Positions 34,227 to 44,493 of a DNA stretch of 64,000 nt are shown in pieces. This stretch comes from Listeria costaricensis (GTDB lineage: Bacteria; Bacillota; Bacilli; Lactobacillales; Listeriaceae). Made by a program: the position numbers and the translations under genes. Numbering within the stretch: the stretch's first letter is position 1; every line of letters begins with the position of its first letter. Where the stretch lies: positions 1 to 64,000 of the forward strand of contig NZ_FXUT01000008.1 in NCBI RefSeq assembly GCF_900183385.1, in the 5' to 3' direction. The notes under the pieces are model-generated. The model worked only from the letters and a program-made list of their open reading frames with translations. It was not told the origin of the DNA and made no database searches.

Positions 34227-36998
34227 TTAGTTATTGGTGCTGGATAAGAAGGAAGCTTTGGTCCAGCCTAGTAATGTGTTGCCATTATAGACGCGGTACC
34301 AAAGTTCGCCATCAATCGTGGCTTTTCGATCGACACGTAAGGCTTTTCCTTTGTAGCCGGAAAGCGAGCCTAGTCGAATCGGTGAATCCTCAACTGGAAG
34401 CAGATAATAGCTGCCGGAAGTATTCGCCACATATTGCGTCAAATTCGTATTGATTTCCATACTTTGATTATAGAAAACGTCGATGGCTTTTTGGTCAACC
34501 CAGCCGACGATTTTGCCGTCCACGCTGAATTGATACCAGGTAGCGCGACTATTTTTGGCTTCACGTTCGAGTCGCATCTTCTTGCCCGTATAGGCCGAAA
34601 GCGGATTGACACTCACAGCGCCAGAGGTCCCGTATGGTTTCGTCCAGACCGTATGCCCAGCAGAAGTTTTCACGCGGCCATAAGCCCAAATCTGTTTGTC
34701 ATACTCAAGACTTTCCGTATTAGAACTTGACAGGTTGGAAGCTTTGGTCCAGCCGAGTCTAGTATTGCCATCATTAATTCGGTACCAAAGCTCGCCATCA
34801 ATCGTTGCTTTCCGGTCGACACGTAAGGCTTTCCCTTTGTAGTTGGCAAGAGAACCCAGTTGGATTGGTGAATCTTCAACCGGAAGCAGGTAATAGCTAT
34901 TAGACGTGTTGGCCACATATTGTGTCAAACTAGTATTAACTTCCATGCTTTGATTGTAGAAAACATCGAGCGCTTTTTGGTCGACCCAGCCGACGATCTT
35001 GCCGTCCACGCTGAATTGATACCAGGTAGCGCGACTATTTTTAGCTTCACGTTCTAGGCGCAGATTTTTCCCTGTATAAGCCGAAAGTGGATTGACCGTT
35101 GTTGCGCCAGACATTCCATATGGCTTCGTCCAGACCGTATGCCCAGCAGAAGTTTTCACGCGGCCATAAGCCCAAATCTGTTTGTCATATTCAAGGCTTT
35201 CAGGACTAGAACTCGACAGGTTGGCCGCTTTTGTCCAGCCAAGTTTGGTATTGCCGTCATAAATCCGGTACCAAAGCTCGCCGTCAATTGTGGCTTTCCG
35301 GTCGACACGCAGCGCTTTTCCTTGGTAGGAAGACAGGGTGCCAAGTTTGATTGGAGAGTCCTCAACCGGCAGCAGATAGTAGTTGGCTGTTGGGGCATAA
35401 ACGTATTGCGTCAAATTCGTCCCCACTTCCATGCTGGAATCATAAAAGACATCAATGGCCTTTTGATCGACCCAACCAACGATTTCACCATCTACACTGA
35501 ACTGATACCAAGTAGCCCGGTAATTTTGTGCCTCACGTTCAAGCCGCAATTTCTTGCCTTCATAAGCCGAAAGCGGATTGACAGTTGTCGCACCAGTCAT
35601 CCCATAAGGCTTCGACCAAACGGTGTGCCCGGTGGATGTTTTCACGCGGCCGTAAGCCCATACTTGCTTATCGTAAGCCAGTGAATTTGTATTCGTGTCA
35701 TAAAGGTTCGACGCTTTTGTCCAACCCAGCAAAGTGCTGCCATTGTAGACGCGGTACCAAAGTTCACCATCAATTGTTGCTTTCCGATCGACACGTAGCG
35801 CTTTATTTTGGTAGCTGGAAAGTGAGCCCAGTTTGATCGGTGCATCTTCGACAGGTAGCAGATAGTAGCTGCCGGATGGATTCGTCACATATTGAGTCAA
35901 GCTGGTATTCGTTTCCATACTTTGATTATAGAAAACGTCAATCGCTTTTTGGTCGACCCAACCAACGATTTTGCCATCCACGCTAAACTGATACCAAGTT
36001 GCGCGATCATTTTTAGCTTCACGTTCAAGCCGCAGTTTCTTACCCTCATAGGCAGAAAGCGGATTGACCATTGTAGCACCTGATGCGCCATAAGGTTTTG
36101 TCCAGACCGTATGCCCAGCAGAAGTTTTCACGCGGCCATAAGCCCAGATTTGTTTGTCATACTGGATACCGCCACTGTGGATCTGATTATATTTTTCCTG
36201 AATGAGGGAGACCATATCAGTCATCGTATAGCCCCATTTAGAAAAATAGCCGATCGGGTCAGTATGCGTTGTTCCACCCAGATATTTGGTTACGGCATTG
36301 TGTGACCAGATCGTTCCCTTGCCATCAGCTTCAGCACTGTCAACACCTAAATTGTATTTATCCAGCATGTAAGCCACATAATACGCATAGTTATTGATTG
36401 ATCGTGCAAAATCATCAAACGAACTAGAACGACAAAGCTCGATTTGGATAAAGCGGGCGTTGGCATATTGTCCAGCCCCCCAAACGCCATAATCAGTCGG
36501 ATGAATTTGAATGATATTTGACTTATCCGCGAAGGCATGTACGAAAGCATTATTATAGTTATTGCTCATGTAATTGATTTCGCCTTGGATCGTGGAAGAG
36601 TCATTGGCTGTTTCGTGCAGAACAATTCCTTCAGGTTTACCATAGCCGTTCCGGTAATTAAACTTTGGAAACTGGCTTTTTAATTGATATTCAATGGATG
36701 CCGTAGAGAAATTTTTCGACTTAATATATGAATTTACATTCGGATATGCAGCTGCACGAAGTAGTGGTACTGGTGCAAGCACTTCTGTTTGTTCATCCTC
36801 GAAGCCGTCGTTTTCATCTGTGACTTCCCCATCTCGAATCGATTTAGGAATATAAATAGATTGGTTTTCCGCCCCTTTTAAGTCATCTTCTGCTTTATCT
36901 GCCGAGGGGGAACTTACTTCGTCAGCCGAAACAGCACCGGGAACAGCAAATACAGCTAAACCGGCCGCTACCATAGCTGATTTTAGAAGTAGTTTCAA
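34227..36998 (-). CDS. ami: Autolysin amidase with eight GW modules (Ami)
   Basis: 923 residues, close to Ami of L. monocytogenes. A signal peptide (cleavage after VSA, residue 25) and an acidic linker lead into an amidase_2 domain (about 85-265). Its metal histidines appear in VLHET (residue 128) and TTHTDP. It should cut the bond between N-acetylmuramoyl and L-alanine in peptidoglycan. The rest is four tandem 162-residue units, each with two GW modules (WYQFSVDGKIVGWVD, LWYRVYNGNTLLGWTKA), which bind lipoteichoic acid. The start is TTG. The promoter is TTGACG (rc at 37080-37085) and CATAAT (rc at 37056-37061), 18-base spacing. Confidence 0.93.
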   Translation of the reverse strand: MKLLLKSAMVAAGLAVFAVPGAVSADEVSSPSADKAEDDLKGAENQSIYIPKSIRDGEVTDENDGFEDEQTEVLAPVPLLRAAAYPNVNSYIKSKNFSTASIEYQLKSQFPKFNYRNGYGKPEGIVLHETANDSSTIQGEINYMSNNYNNAFVHAFADKSNIIQIHPTDYGVWGAGQYANARFIQIELCRSSSFDDFARSINNYAYYVAYMLDKYNLGVDSAEADGKGTIWSHNAVTKYLGGTTHTDPIGYFSKWGYTMTDMVSLIQEKYNQIHSGGIQYDKQIWAYGRVKTSAGHTVWTKPYGASGATMVNPLSAYEGKKLRLEREAKNDRATWYQFSVDGKIVGWVDQKAIDVFYNQSMETNTSLTQYVTNPSGSYYLLPVEDAPIKLGSLSSYQNKALRVDRKATIDGELWYRVYNGSTLLGWTKASNLYDTNTNSLAYDKQVWAYGRVKTSTGHTVWSKPYGMTGATTVNPLSAYEGKKLRLEREAQNYRATWYQFSVDGEIVGWVDQKAIDVFYDSSMEVGTNLTQYVYAPTANYYLLPVEDSPIKLGTLSSYQGKALRVDRKATIDGELWYRIYDGNTKLGWTKAANLSSSSPESLEYDKQIWAYGRVKTSAGHTVWTKPYGMSGATTVNPLSAYTGKNLRLEREAKNSRATWYQFSVDGKIVGWVDQKALDVFYNQSMEVNTSLTQYVANTSNSYYLLPVEDSPIQLGSLANYKGKALRVDRKATIDGELWYRINDGNTRLGWTKASNLSSSNTESLEYDKQIWAYGRVKTSAGHTVWTKPYGTSGAVSVNPLSAYTGKKMRLEREAKNSRATWYQFSVDGKIVGWVDQKAIDVFYNQSMEINTNLTQYVANTSGSYYLLPVEDSPIRLGSLSGYKGKALRVDRKATIDGELWYRVYNGNTLLGWTKASFLSSTNN
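34230..36161 (-). repeat. Four tandem 486-bp GW repeat units inside ami
   Basis: The YDKQ codons that open each unit lie at 36161, 35675, 35189 and 34703, exactly 486 bases (162 codons) apart. The units are very alike at DNA level, so recombination could change their number. Confidence 0.95.
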
Positions 36999-37331
36999 GC
37001 GTACATCAACTCCTTTTTTGAAATGAAGAAAAGTAACGAAATTTCTTCATTCTCTATTATGACAAAGTTACTGCAGGAGCGTCAATACAGCATGATAAGA
37101 ATGAACCAATAGGCATGCGCTATTCGGATGTTTTTTTGCAAAAGCTACATTTATTTTTAAATAACGTTATATTTATTACAAAAGGAATGATAAGTGTCAT
37201 GAATTGAAGGAAAACGAATAGGAAAAATTATACAGTGAAAAGTAGAAAAAACAGACTAAAACACTTGATTTGACAAGCCTTTCCAATTATAGGAAACTAT
37301 TTTTACAGGAAAAAGGAGAGAAGGGGAATTT
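36999..37331. other. Divergent intergenic region between ami and the lipid kinase gene
   Basis: 333 bases, A/T-rich. It holds the ami promoter (37056-37085) and, for the plus strand, TTGACA at 37270-37275 without a convincing -10. A perfect palindrome ATAACGTTAT lies at 37161-37170. No ORF with a ribosome site was seen. Confidence 0.5.
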
Positions 37332-38246
37332 GTGCGGAAGGTTATCATCATTTATAATCCGGTAGCGGGTAAGCGAAAATTCAAGCAATATATGCCCAGC
37401 GCGGAACAAATTTTAACAGAAGCGGGGTTCGAGGTTACTTTAATGTCTTCCACCAGCGAGCCAAAAAGTGTGACCAAACTAGCCGAACAAGCTGCGCGGG
37501 ATGGCTATGATGCCGTGATCGGTGCAGGGGGAGATGGCACAATCAATGAAGTAGTAAATGGACTGATGCAAGTGGAGTCACGTCCAGTTTTAGGCGTCAT
37601 GCCAGTTGGTACCACGAATGACTATGCAAGAGCGCTGGGATTGAATCACGATCCGTTAGAAGCTGTGCGGATGATTGCAGATTGGCAAACGATCACAGTG
37701 GATGTTGGGCAGGCAAATGATGATTATTTTATCAATAACGCCGCAGCGGGAAAAATCACCGAGATTACATATGCGGTGGAAGAAAAAAAGAAAAATCGCT
37801 ATGGACGGCTGGCTTATTTGCTGGATGGGTTTAAAAATTTGCCGAAGCTGTCTCCAACCAAAGTGGATGTCACCTATGATGACCAAAATTTTAGCGGCCC
37901 GATTTTATTGATGTTTCTTAATAAAACGCACACAGTCGGCGGTTTGGAATCTCTTTGTCCAACGGCTCGCCTAAATGACGGCTATGTAGATTTGCTGATT
38001 TTAAAGAAAGTTCCGCCGCTGAAACTTTTGCAGCTGTTCCTCAATTTAAAGAGCGGCAAGCATCTCTCAAACGAAAATGTCATCCATGCGCGCGTCAAAA
38101 AAGTGAGCGTTCACTCACCAGAAACATTGAATATTTCCTTTGACGGAGTGTACGGCGGAGAAGCTCCCTATGAATTCAAAGTTTGTGAAAGTGCGCTCAA
38201 AGTCTTTGCGGACAAAGAAAAGACGCGGGTGAAGCTTAGAGACTAA
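37332..38246 (+). CDS. Diacylglycerol/lipid kinase (DgkB/YegS type)
   Basis: 304 residues. The nucleotide-binding motif GAGGDGTINEVVNG lies near residue 65, and IYNPVAGKRKF opens the protein, as in the soluble DgkB/YegS lipid kinases. It should phosphorylate diacylglycerol released by lipoteichoic acid synthesis. It lies upstream of the glycolipid operon, which fits. The start is GTG after GAGAAGGGG. It stands as its own unit before fbaA. Confidence 0.88.
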   Translation: MRKVIIIYNPVAGKRKFKQYMPSAEQILTEAGFEVTLMSSTSEPKSVTKLAEQAARDGYDAVIGAGGDGTINEVVNGLMQVESRPVLGVMPVGTTNDYARALGLNHDPLEAVRMIADWQTITVDVGQANDDYFINNAAAGKITEITYAVEEKKKNRYGRLAYLLDGFKNLPKLSPTKVDVTYDDQNFSGPILLMFLNKTHTVGGLESLCPTARLNDGYVDLLILKKVPPLKLLQLFLNLKSGKHLSNENVIHARVKKVSVHSPETLNISFDGVYGGEAPYEFKVCESALKVFADKEKTRVKLRD

Positions 38247-38412
38247 AGCGGTTTCAGAAAATTATTTCGCAGTTTTTATGGTAATTCACAGGTAAATTTG
38301 GTATCATAGTTGTGTTAGGGAAAAATAGCTGCCACTATTTTTCACGGCGGAAATTCAAATTGATTAAGAGGGCAAAAAGTCTTCTTAAATTCCTGAGGGA
38401 GGAAATTGTATT

Positions 38413-39267
38413 ATGCCTATCGTTAACATGACAGATATGCTGAAAAAAGCATTAGCTGGAAAATATGCTGTAGGTCAATTCAACATCAACAACCTTGAAT
38501 GGACTCAAGCTGTATTGAAAGCTGCAGAAGCAGAAAAAGCACCAGTTATTCTAGGAGTATCTGAAGGTGCTGCTAAATACATGGGAGGATTCACAACAGT
38601 TGTCAAAATGGTTGAAGGTCTTGTTCATGACTACAACATCACTGTTCCTGTTGCTATCCACCTTGACCATGGTTCAAGCTTTGATTCTTGTAAAGCAGCA
38701 ATCGATGCAGGCTTCACTTCTGTAATGATTGATGGCTCTCATCACCCAATCGATGAAAACGTAGCAATGACTAAACAAGTTGTTGACTATGCACATGCAA
38801 AAGGTGTATCTGTAGAAGCTGAAGTTGGTACTGTTGGCGGTACTGAAGACGGCGTTACAGGTGGAATCAACTATGCAAATCCACAAGAATGTCTGCGTGT
38901 AGTAAAAGAAGCTGGAATCGATGCTTTGGCTGCTGCTCTTGGCTCTGTACACGGTCCTTACCATGGCGAACCAAAACTTGGCTTTGACGAAATGAAAGAA
39001 ATCTCCGAACTTACAGGTGCTCCACTTGTACTTCACGGCGGTTCTGGAATTCCTGAACACCAAGTGAAAAAAGCAATCGAACTAGGTCACAGCAAAATCA
39101 ACGTTAACACTGAATGCCAAATCGTTTGGACTGCAGCTGTTCGCGAAAAATTAGCTACTGACGACAAAGTTTATGATCCTCGTAAAGTTATCACTCCAGG
39201 TATCGAAGCGATCATCAAAACAGTTACTGAAAAAATTCAAGAATTCGGTTCTAACGGTAAAGCGTAA
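38413..39267 (+). CDS. fbaA: Class II fructose-1,6-bisphosphate aldolase
   Basis: 284 residues. A zinc-dependent glycolytic aldolase. Zinc ligands are visible in AIHLDHGSS and in the later [11 protein letters not shown] and [10 protein letters not shown] blocks; VNTECQ near residue 232 belongs to the phosphate site. Codon use is strongly biased to the highly expressed set, in contrast to its neighbours. The ribosome site is GAGGGAGGAAA. A hairpin GAAAAATAG/CTATTTTTC sits in the leader at about 38320-38343. Confidence 0.97.
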   Translation: MPIVNMTDMLKKALAGKYAVGQFNINNLEWTQAVLKAAEAEKAPVILGVSEGAAKYMGGFTTVVKMVEGLVHDYNITVPVAIHLDHGSSFDSCKAAIDAGFTSVMIDGSHHPIDENVAMTKQVVDYAHAKGVSVEAEVGTVGGTEDGVTGGINYANPQECLRVVKEAGIDALAAALGSVHGPYHGEPKLGFDEMKEISELTGAPLVLHGGSGIPEHQVKKAIELGHSKINVNTECQIVWTAAVREKLATDDKVYDPRKVITPGIEAIIKTVTEKIQEFGSNGKA

Positions 39268-39286
39268 GCCGAACTTTATATGAAGA

Positions 39287-39326
39287 GAAAGGCGGGAAGC
39301 TTCGAGCTTCCCGCCTTTTCTTTTTG
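39287..39326 (+). terminator. Terminator of fbaA
   Basis: GGCGGGAAGCT (39291-39301) pairs with AGCTTCCCGCC (39305-39315), a TCG loop, A/T flanks and a T-rich tail. Confidence 0.95.
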
Positions 39327-39395
39327 TAATCATTTATCAGCTGGTTAAAATTTTTGTTAGTTTTACGATAAATAATGAAGATTTCTTCATAAATA

Positions 39396-39487
39396 TTGTC
39401 GCATAGAGCAAACAATGTTATTATGGAACAATAGTTGACCGTTCGTACTGAAGATCAATAACTGCAGGAGAGGCTTGCAGTTTTTTT
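39396..39487 (+). ncRNA. Candidate short RNA or attenuated leader upstream of lafA
   Basis: TTGTCG (39396-39401), 17 bases, TATTAT (39419-39424) forms a promoter. About 30 bases after the expected start, AACTGCA (39460-39466) pairs with TGCAGTT (39476-39482) and is followed by a T run. The product would be a transcript of about 55 bases with no ORF. It could be a free small RNA or a leader controlling lafA through termination. The rest of the region to 39644 shows no second clear promoter. Confidence 0.5.
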
Positions 39488-39644
39488 ATGCTTGCAACCT
39501 AAATACCTAGGAAAAAATCGTTCCGCAGTCGCATGTAAGTTTTACATAAGCAGGGCATAATTAAAAATGGAGTTAGTTGGGTAATATAGATACATAAAGA
39601 AGAACAGATGAATGAACCACAAGGAAAGAGAGTAGGCGATAAGA

Positions 39645-40922
39645 ATGAATATTGGAATCTTTACCGATACCTACAGCCCGCAGATCAGCGGTGTGGCTAC
39701 TTCCATTATGATTTTGGAAAAGGAGCTTCGGAGACAAGGGCATAACGTATATATTTTTACAACGACTGACCCGAATGCAGATCGTAAAAGTGAAGAAGGA
39801 AGAGTATTTAGAATGCCCAGTATTCCATTTGTCTTTTTTCCGGAAAGACGTGTTGCTATCGCTGGAATGAATAAATTTATCCGGCTTGTGGGAGAGCTTA
39901 AACTAGACATTATTCATACACATACTGAATTCTCACTCGGATTACTCGGGAAAAAGATTGCAAAAAAATATCATATTCCTTCCATTCACACTTATCATAC
40001 AATGTATGTTGATTATCTACACTATATTGCGAAAGGGAAGATTTTGACCCCTTCGATGGTACGAAAAATGACACGTTCTTTCTGTGAAAGCTATGCCGCA
40101 GTGATTGCGCCAACGCAAAAGGTGCAGCATCATTTGGAAGAATGCGGTGTACAGAATTATATTTATACCATTCCAACAGGGACCGATATTTCCAGCTTCA
40201 AAAAGTCATCTGCTGAACAGGTGGCAGAACTGAAACAGAAATTAGGTTTAAATCTTGAGGCACCCGTCATTCTTTCTTTGGGGCGCGTTGCCCATGAAAA
40301 AAATATTGATGCGGTCATTATGGCAATGCCTGAAATTTTAGCAGAAAAGCCGGATGCCCAGCTGGTTATCGTTGGTGACGGCCCGGTTCGCAAGGATTTG
40401 GAAAAAATGGCAGAATTGAACGGCCTCACTGAAAATATCCTTTTTACAGGTGCAGTCGACTGGCAGGAAATCGGCAGTTATTATCAACTGGGGGACTTAT
40501 TTGTTAGTGCTTCGACTTCTGAAACGCAAGGATTGACTTATTTTGAGGCGATGGCTTCTGGAATTCCAGTCATAGCCAAGCAAGATGAGAGCATTGAAGG
40601 CATTTTGACGAATGAAGAGACAGCATTCTTATTTAAAAATGACGACGAGCTGGCCAAAACGATCATTCATGCGTTAGAAAATCCGGAGCTGGTTAAGCGC
40701 GTGATTGAATCGGCAGACCATGTGGTGGAAGCAATGTCTGCTGAACAATTCGGCTTGAATGTAGAGGCTGCCTATTTGGAAATCAAGGCGTACTTTGAAG
40801 ATAAAGAAAAATTGGCAGATCGAATGAAACCAACGCTGATTCGTAGTAAAATCGCTTCACAGGTATTTTCGATCTCTTCAAACACACACATAAGGAAAGG
40901 AAGGTCATCACGGCATGATTAA
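39645..40922 (+). CDS. lafA: Diacylglycerol glucosyltransferase for LTA glycolipid anchor
   Basis: 425 residues, GT4 family. The N-terminal GIFTDTYSPQISGVATSI donor-side loop and the C-terminal FVSASTSETQGLTYFEAMASG motif (E-x7-E type) are typical. By position and family it is LafA, which adds glucose to diacylglycerol as the first step of the Gal-Glc-DAG anchor of lipoteichoic acid, on the inner membrane face. It overlaps lafB by 8 bases, forming an operon lafA-lafB-lafC. Confidence 0.88.
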   Translation: MNIGIFTDTYSPQISGVATSIMILEKELRRQGHNVYIFTTTDPNADRKSEEGRVFRMPSIPFVFFPERRVAIAGMNKFIRLVGELKLDIIHTHTEFSLGLLGKKIAKKYHIPSIHTYHTMYVDYLHYIAKGKILTPSMVRKMTRSFCESYAAVIAPTQKVQHHLEECGVQNYIYTIPTGTDISSFKKSSAEQVAELKQKLGLNLEAPVILSLGRVAHEKNIDAVIMAMPEILAEKPDAQLVIVGDGPVRKDLEKMAELNGLTENILFTGAVDWQEIGSYYQLGDLFVSASTSETQGLTYFEAMASGIPVIAKQDESIEGILTNEETAFLFKNDDELAKTIIHALENPELVKRVIESADHVVEAMSAEQFGLNVEAAYLEIKAYFEDKEKLADRMKPTLIRSKIASQVFSISSNTHIRKGRSSRHD

Positions 40923-41937
40923 ACTCACAATGCTTTCTTCTGCTGAAAAAGTGAAGGGGCAAGGAGTCGCCTCCGCTTATCGGGAACTTGTCAATTTAGT
41001 CGATGAACGGCTGAGCGATCAGATCGATATGAAAATTAATCAGTGGGGGAAAGCAGATATTACCCATTATCATACGGTTGACTTTCCCTTTTATCTTTCC
41101 ACCTTTCGAAAACAAACGCGCGGGGTTCGTGTCGGTTATGTGCACTTTCTTCCTGAAACAATGGAAGGGAGCTTAAAACTACCCGGCATTGCCCGTGCGG
41201 TTTTTTATAAGTATCTGATTTCTTTTTATAAGCGAATGGATGAAATTGTGGTGGTTAATCCATCCTTTATCCCCAAATTGACCGCTTATGATATCCCAGA
41301 GGAAAAAATTCACTATATCCCTAATTTTGTCTCGAAAAAAACCTTCTATCCGCTTGATCAGCATGCCAAACAAGCAGCGCGGGCAGAATACGGTATTCGT
41401 CAGGATGATTTTGTCGTGCTCGGAGTCGGCCAAGTGCAGCACCGTAAAGGTGTCCTCGATTTCATTGAAGTAGCCAAGGCATTGCCAGATGTCCAATTCG
41501 TCTGGGCCGGTGGATTCTCCTTTGGGAAAATCACATCAGGCTATGAAGAATTGAAAAAAATCTATGATGCACCGCCAGCAAATGTCAAATTTATTGGCAT
41601 TATTGACCGGGTCAAAATGAACGCCTGCTTCAATATGGCAGATCTTTTTTTCATGCCATCCTACAATGAGCTGTTTCCAATGGCAATTCTGGAAGGAATG
41701 AGTGCCGGTGTGCCCATCTTGCTGCGCGATTTAGACCTATATGAAGAGATTCTGGATGGGTATTATGCGAAGGCCGTCGATAATGATGGGTTTATCCAAG
41801 CTATTCAAAAACTGCAGGGAAAAGGACCGGAATATGCTGAATTACAAGTAAAGGCGGCAAATGGAGCAGCCTATTATTCCGAGGACCGCTTGACGGAGAT
41901 TTGGAAGGATTTTTATCAACAATTAGTGAAGGAGTGA
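40915..41937 (+). CDS. lafB: Galactosyltransferase for LTA glycolipid anchor
   Basis: 340 residues, GT4 family. Motifs include LGVGQVQHRKGVLDFIEVAK for the nucleotide-binding half and FFMPSYNELFPMAILEGMSAG as the donor site. LafB in L. monocytogenes adds galactose to Glc-DAG. The start lies in the end of lafA, with GGAAAGGAAGG upstream. Only 6 bases separate it from lafC. Confidence 0.87.
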   Translation: MIKLTMLSSAEKVKGQGVASAYRELVNLVDERLSDQIDMKINQWGKADITHYHTVDFPFYLSTFRKQTRGVRVGYVHFLPETMEGSLKLPGIARAVFYKYLISFYKRMDEIVVVNPSFIPKLTAYDIPEEKIHYIPNFVSKKTFYPLDQHAKQAARAEYGIRQDDFVVLGVGQVQHRKGVLDFIEVAKALPDVQFVWAGGFSFGKITSGYEELKKIYDAPPANVKFIGIIDRVKMNACFNMADLFFMPSYNELFPMAILEGMSAGVPILLRDLDLYEEILDGYYAKAVDNDGFIQAIQKLQGKGPEYAELQVKAANGAAYYSEDRLTEIWKDFYQQLVKE

Positions 41938-41943
41938 CTGCTG

Positions 41944-43002
41944 ATGAACGGAAGTGCCAAAAAGAATCTGATCAATATTTTACTTATTATAGCCATCAGT
42001 GCGGGTTTTCTTATTTGGCAATTCCGCGATATCAAGATTGCGCAATTTGGTGATGAACTTTCAAAAATCCATTATTCATGGATTCTTGTGGCAATGGGGT
42101 GCATGATTGTATACTGGCTACTGGAGGCTTCAGTGTTGCAATTGACTGTTCAAACAGCCAGTCAGGGGCAACGTTTTTGGTCCTCATTCCGCATTACGAT
42201 GGCCGGACAGTTTTTCAATACCATAACCCCCATGCAGATGGGTGGTCAACCAGCACAGTTGTATCTGCTCGTGAAAAAGGGAATGGACGCTGGTGCAGCA
42301 AGTTCTGTATTACTTGTCAAATTTATCGTCTATCAAGCCATGATTGTCATCAACTTTTTACTGGTGATTATATTTGGCTTTCAATTTCTGCTTGGTGGTG
42401 TTCCGCAAATCAAGTATTTAGTCGTTATTGGTTTTAGTGTTCATTTGTTCGTGATTTTAGGATTGATGCTTGTTGGGAAAAGTAAACGAATTACGACTAA
42501 ATTGGTGCACCTTTTTTTGATTCCTGTTTCCCTCTTTGTCAAAAAGGAACGAACTACGGATCTTCGCGAACTGCTGGATGAAAAAATTAGCTCTTTTCAT
42601 GAAGAAACAAGTAAAATGAGCAAGGATAAACATGTGATTGGTTGGGCATCACTGCTGACTACTTTGCAGCTCTGGGTCTATTTTACGATTCCTTATTTCA
42701 TATTAATTGGTATGGGGATATCGACCGTTTCGCTTTACATGGCGATTACTTTCCATGCGTTTATCATGATGTTTGCAACGGTTATGCCAACGCCTGGTGG
42801 GACGGGTGGCGCTGAGTATACCTTCACGCTTCTTTTCGCGCCTTTTATGACGCATGTGGAGCTTTTTACAGCCCTGATTATTTGGCGAATCATTACATAT
42901 TACAGTTGTATTATTTTTGGCGGAATAGCCCTGATGGTGCGAGATAAGAAAAGACTGCTTCCGCGGGATGGAAATCATTCAGCCAAACAAGCTGCCCCCT
43001 GA
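41944..43002 (+). CDS. lafC: Polytopic membrane protein, flippase-like (LafC, UPF0104)
   Basis: 352 residues with about eight membrane helices. It belongs to the lysylphosphatidylglycerol synthase transmembrane/UPF0104 family; PTPGGTGGAEYTFTLLF near residue 285 is the family motif, and MQMGGQPAQLYLL an earlier one. It is third in the glycolipid operon and is inferred to help in glycolipid assembly or transfer; its activity is not proven. The ribosome site is AAGGAGTGA at the lafB stop. Confidence 0.82.
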   Translation: MNGSAKKNLINILLIIAISAGFLIWQFRDIKIAQFGDELSKIHYSWILVAMGCMIVYWLLEASVLQLTVQTASQGQRFWSSFRITMAGQFFNTITPMQMGGQPAQLYLLVKKGMDAGAASSVLLVKFIVYQAMIVINFLLVIIFGFQFLLGGVPQIKYLVVIGFSVHLFVILGLMLVGKSKRITTKLVHLFLIPVSLFVKKERTTDLRELLDEKISSFHEETSKMSKDKHVIGWASLLTTLQLWVYFTIPYFILIGMGISTVSLYMAITFHAFIMMFATVMPTPGGTGGAEYTFTLLFAPFMTHVELFTALIIWRIITYYSCIIFGGIALMVRDKKRLLPRDGNHSAKQAAP

Positions 43003-43094
43003 TTTTAGCGGGCGGTTTTTAATCTCCTTTTGTTGCATAAAAACGGAAATTCAGCGATAATAAGTAGTAACGTTGAAGAGAGAGAAGGGTAAAC

Positions 43095-44375
43095 ATGTCA
43101 GAAAAACTAGTCATTCACGGCGGGCGTAAACTCGCTGGAACAATTTCGGTCGATGGGGCCAAAAATAGTGCGGTTGCGCTTATTCCGGCAGCGATACTTG
43201 CGGAATCCGAAGTGGTGCTGGAAGGTTTGCCGGAAATCTCAGATGTTTTTACCCTTTATGATATTATTGGTGAACTGGGCGGCAATGTGCAGTTCGATAA
43301 AAATAAAGCAATTATTGATCCCAGTCATTTAACAGCAATGCCGCTGCCGAATGGCAATGTGAAAAAACTGCGTGCTTCCTATTATTTGATGGGGGCGATG
43401 CTAGGGCGTTTCAAAAAAGCGGTCGTCGGGCTGCCCGGTGGTTGTTACTTGGGACCTCGACCGATTGATCAGCACATTAAAGGCTTTGAGGCACTTGGAG
43501 CAAAGGTAACCAATGAACAGGGTGCCATTTATTTGCGTGCGGATGAGTTGCGCGGAGCCCGGATTTATCTGGATGTCGTGAGTGTAGGTGCGACGATTAA
43601 TATCATGCTCGCAGCAGTTCGCGCAAAAGGCAAGACCGTGATTGAAAATGCGGCAAAGGAACCGGAAATCATTGATGTAGCCACTTTACTTAATAATATG
43701 GGGGCTAATATCAAAGGTGTCGGAACAGATACCATTCGCATTCAAGGTGTAGAGCATCTCCATGGCTGTCACCATACGATTATTCCTGACCGGATCGAAG
43801 CTGGGACCTATATGGTACTGGCTGCTGCATGCAGTTCAGAGCAGGGGATTCGGATTGAAAATATCATTCCAGATCATATTGAAGGCATCCATGCAAAATT
43901 ATCCGAAATGGGCGTCCCAATGCAACTTGAGGACGATGCTGTCGTTGTTGGCGGAACAGCCGATTACAAAAAAGTGGATATTAAAACTTATGCCTATCCA
44001 GGATTTCCAACAGATTTGCAACAGCCGCTCACAGCACTTTTAACACAGGCAGAAGGAAATAGTGTCGTGACAGATACCATTTATCCAAGCCGTTTCAAAC
44101 ATATCGCGGAGCTTGGAAGAATGGGCGGTCAGTTTAAACTGGAAGGCCGATCTGCTGTTGTTCTTGGCAAAACCGATCTCCAAGGGGCAAAAGTGACGGC
44201 TACCGACTTGCGAGCAGGAGCGGCGCTAGTCATTGCTGGACTTTTGGCAGAAGGCACAACGGAGATATTTGGCGTGGAGCATATTGAACGTGGCTACAGT
44301 AAAATTATTGAAAAACTAACCTCTATTGGTGCGGAAGTCGCCAAAGTTTCTGAAGAAGAAACCTTCGTAAGTTAA
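43095..44375 (+). CDS. murZ: UDP-N-acetylglucosamine 1-carboxyvinyltransferase (second copy, MurZ)
   Basis: 426 residues. It transfers enolpyruvate to UDP-GlcNAc, the first committed step of peptidoglycan synthesis. Seen are GAKNSA (residues 20-25, catalytic Lys) and the reactive cysteine in [11 protein letters not shown] near residue 117, which is the fosfomycin target. Low-GC Gram-positives have MurA and MurZ; next to rho and fbaA this is the MurZ (MurA2) copy. The ribosome site is GAGAGAGAAGGG. Confidence 0.92.
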   Translation: MSEKLVIHGGRKLAGTISVDGAKNSAVALIPAAILAESEVVLEGLPEISDVFTLYDIIGELGGNVQFDKNKAIIDPSHLTAMPLPNGNVKKLRASYYLMGAMLGRFKKAVVGLPGGCYLGPRPIDQHIKGFEALGAKVTNEQGAIYLRADELRGARIYLDVVSVGATINIMLAAVRAKGKTVIENAAKEPEIIDVATLLNNMGANIKGVGTDTIRIQGVEHLHGCHHTIIPDRIEAGTYMVLAAACSSEQGIRIENIIPDHIEGIHAKLSEMGVPMQLEDDAVVVGGTADYKKVDIKTYAYPGFPTDLQQPLTALLTQAEGNSVVTDTIYPSRFKHIAELGRMGGQFKLEGRSAVVLGKTDLQGAKVTATDLRAGAALVIAGLLAEGTTEIFGVEHIERGYSKIIEKLTSIGAEVAKVSEEETFVS

Positions 44376-44381
44376 CTTTCC

Positions 44382-44450
44382 AAACAGGTATGCTGAATGT
44401 TTTGAATGGATTGTTTCAGTACAGCCCTCACGTGAGCATGCCTGTTTTTT
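44382..44450 (+). terminator. Terminator after murZ
   Basis: AAACAGGTATGCT (44382-44394) pairs with AGCATGCCTGTTT (44435-44447) with one wobble, followed by T. Confidence 0.82.
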
Positions 44451-44493
44451 ATTTTCCTAAAAAGACCGAATAAAATATAAAGGTGGTAAGTAT

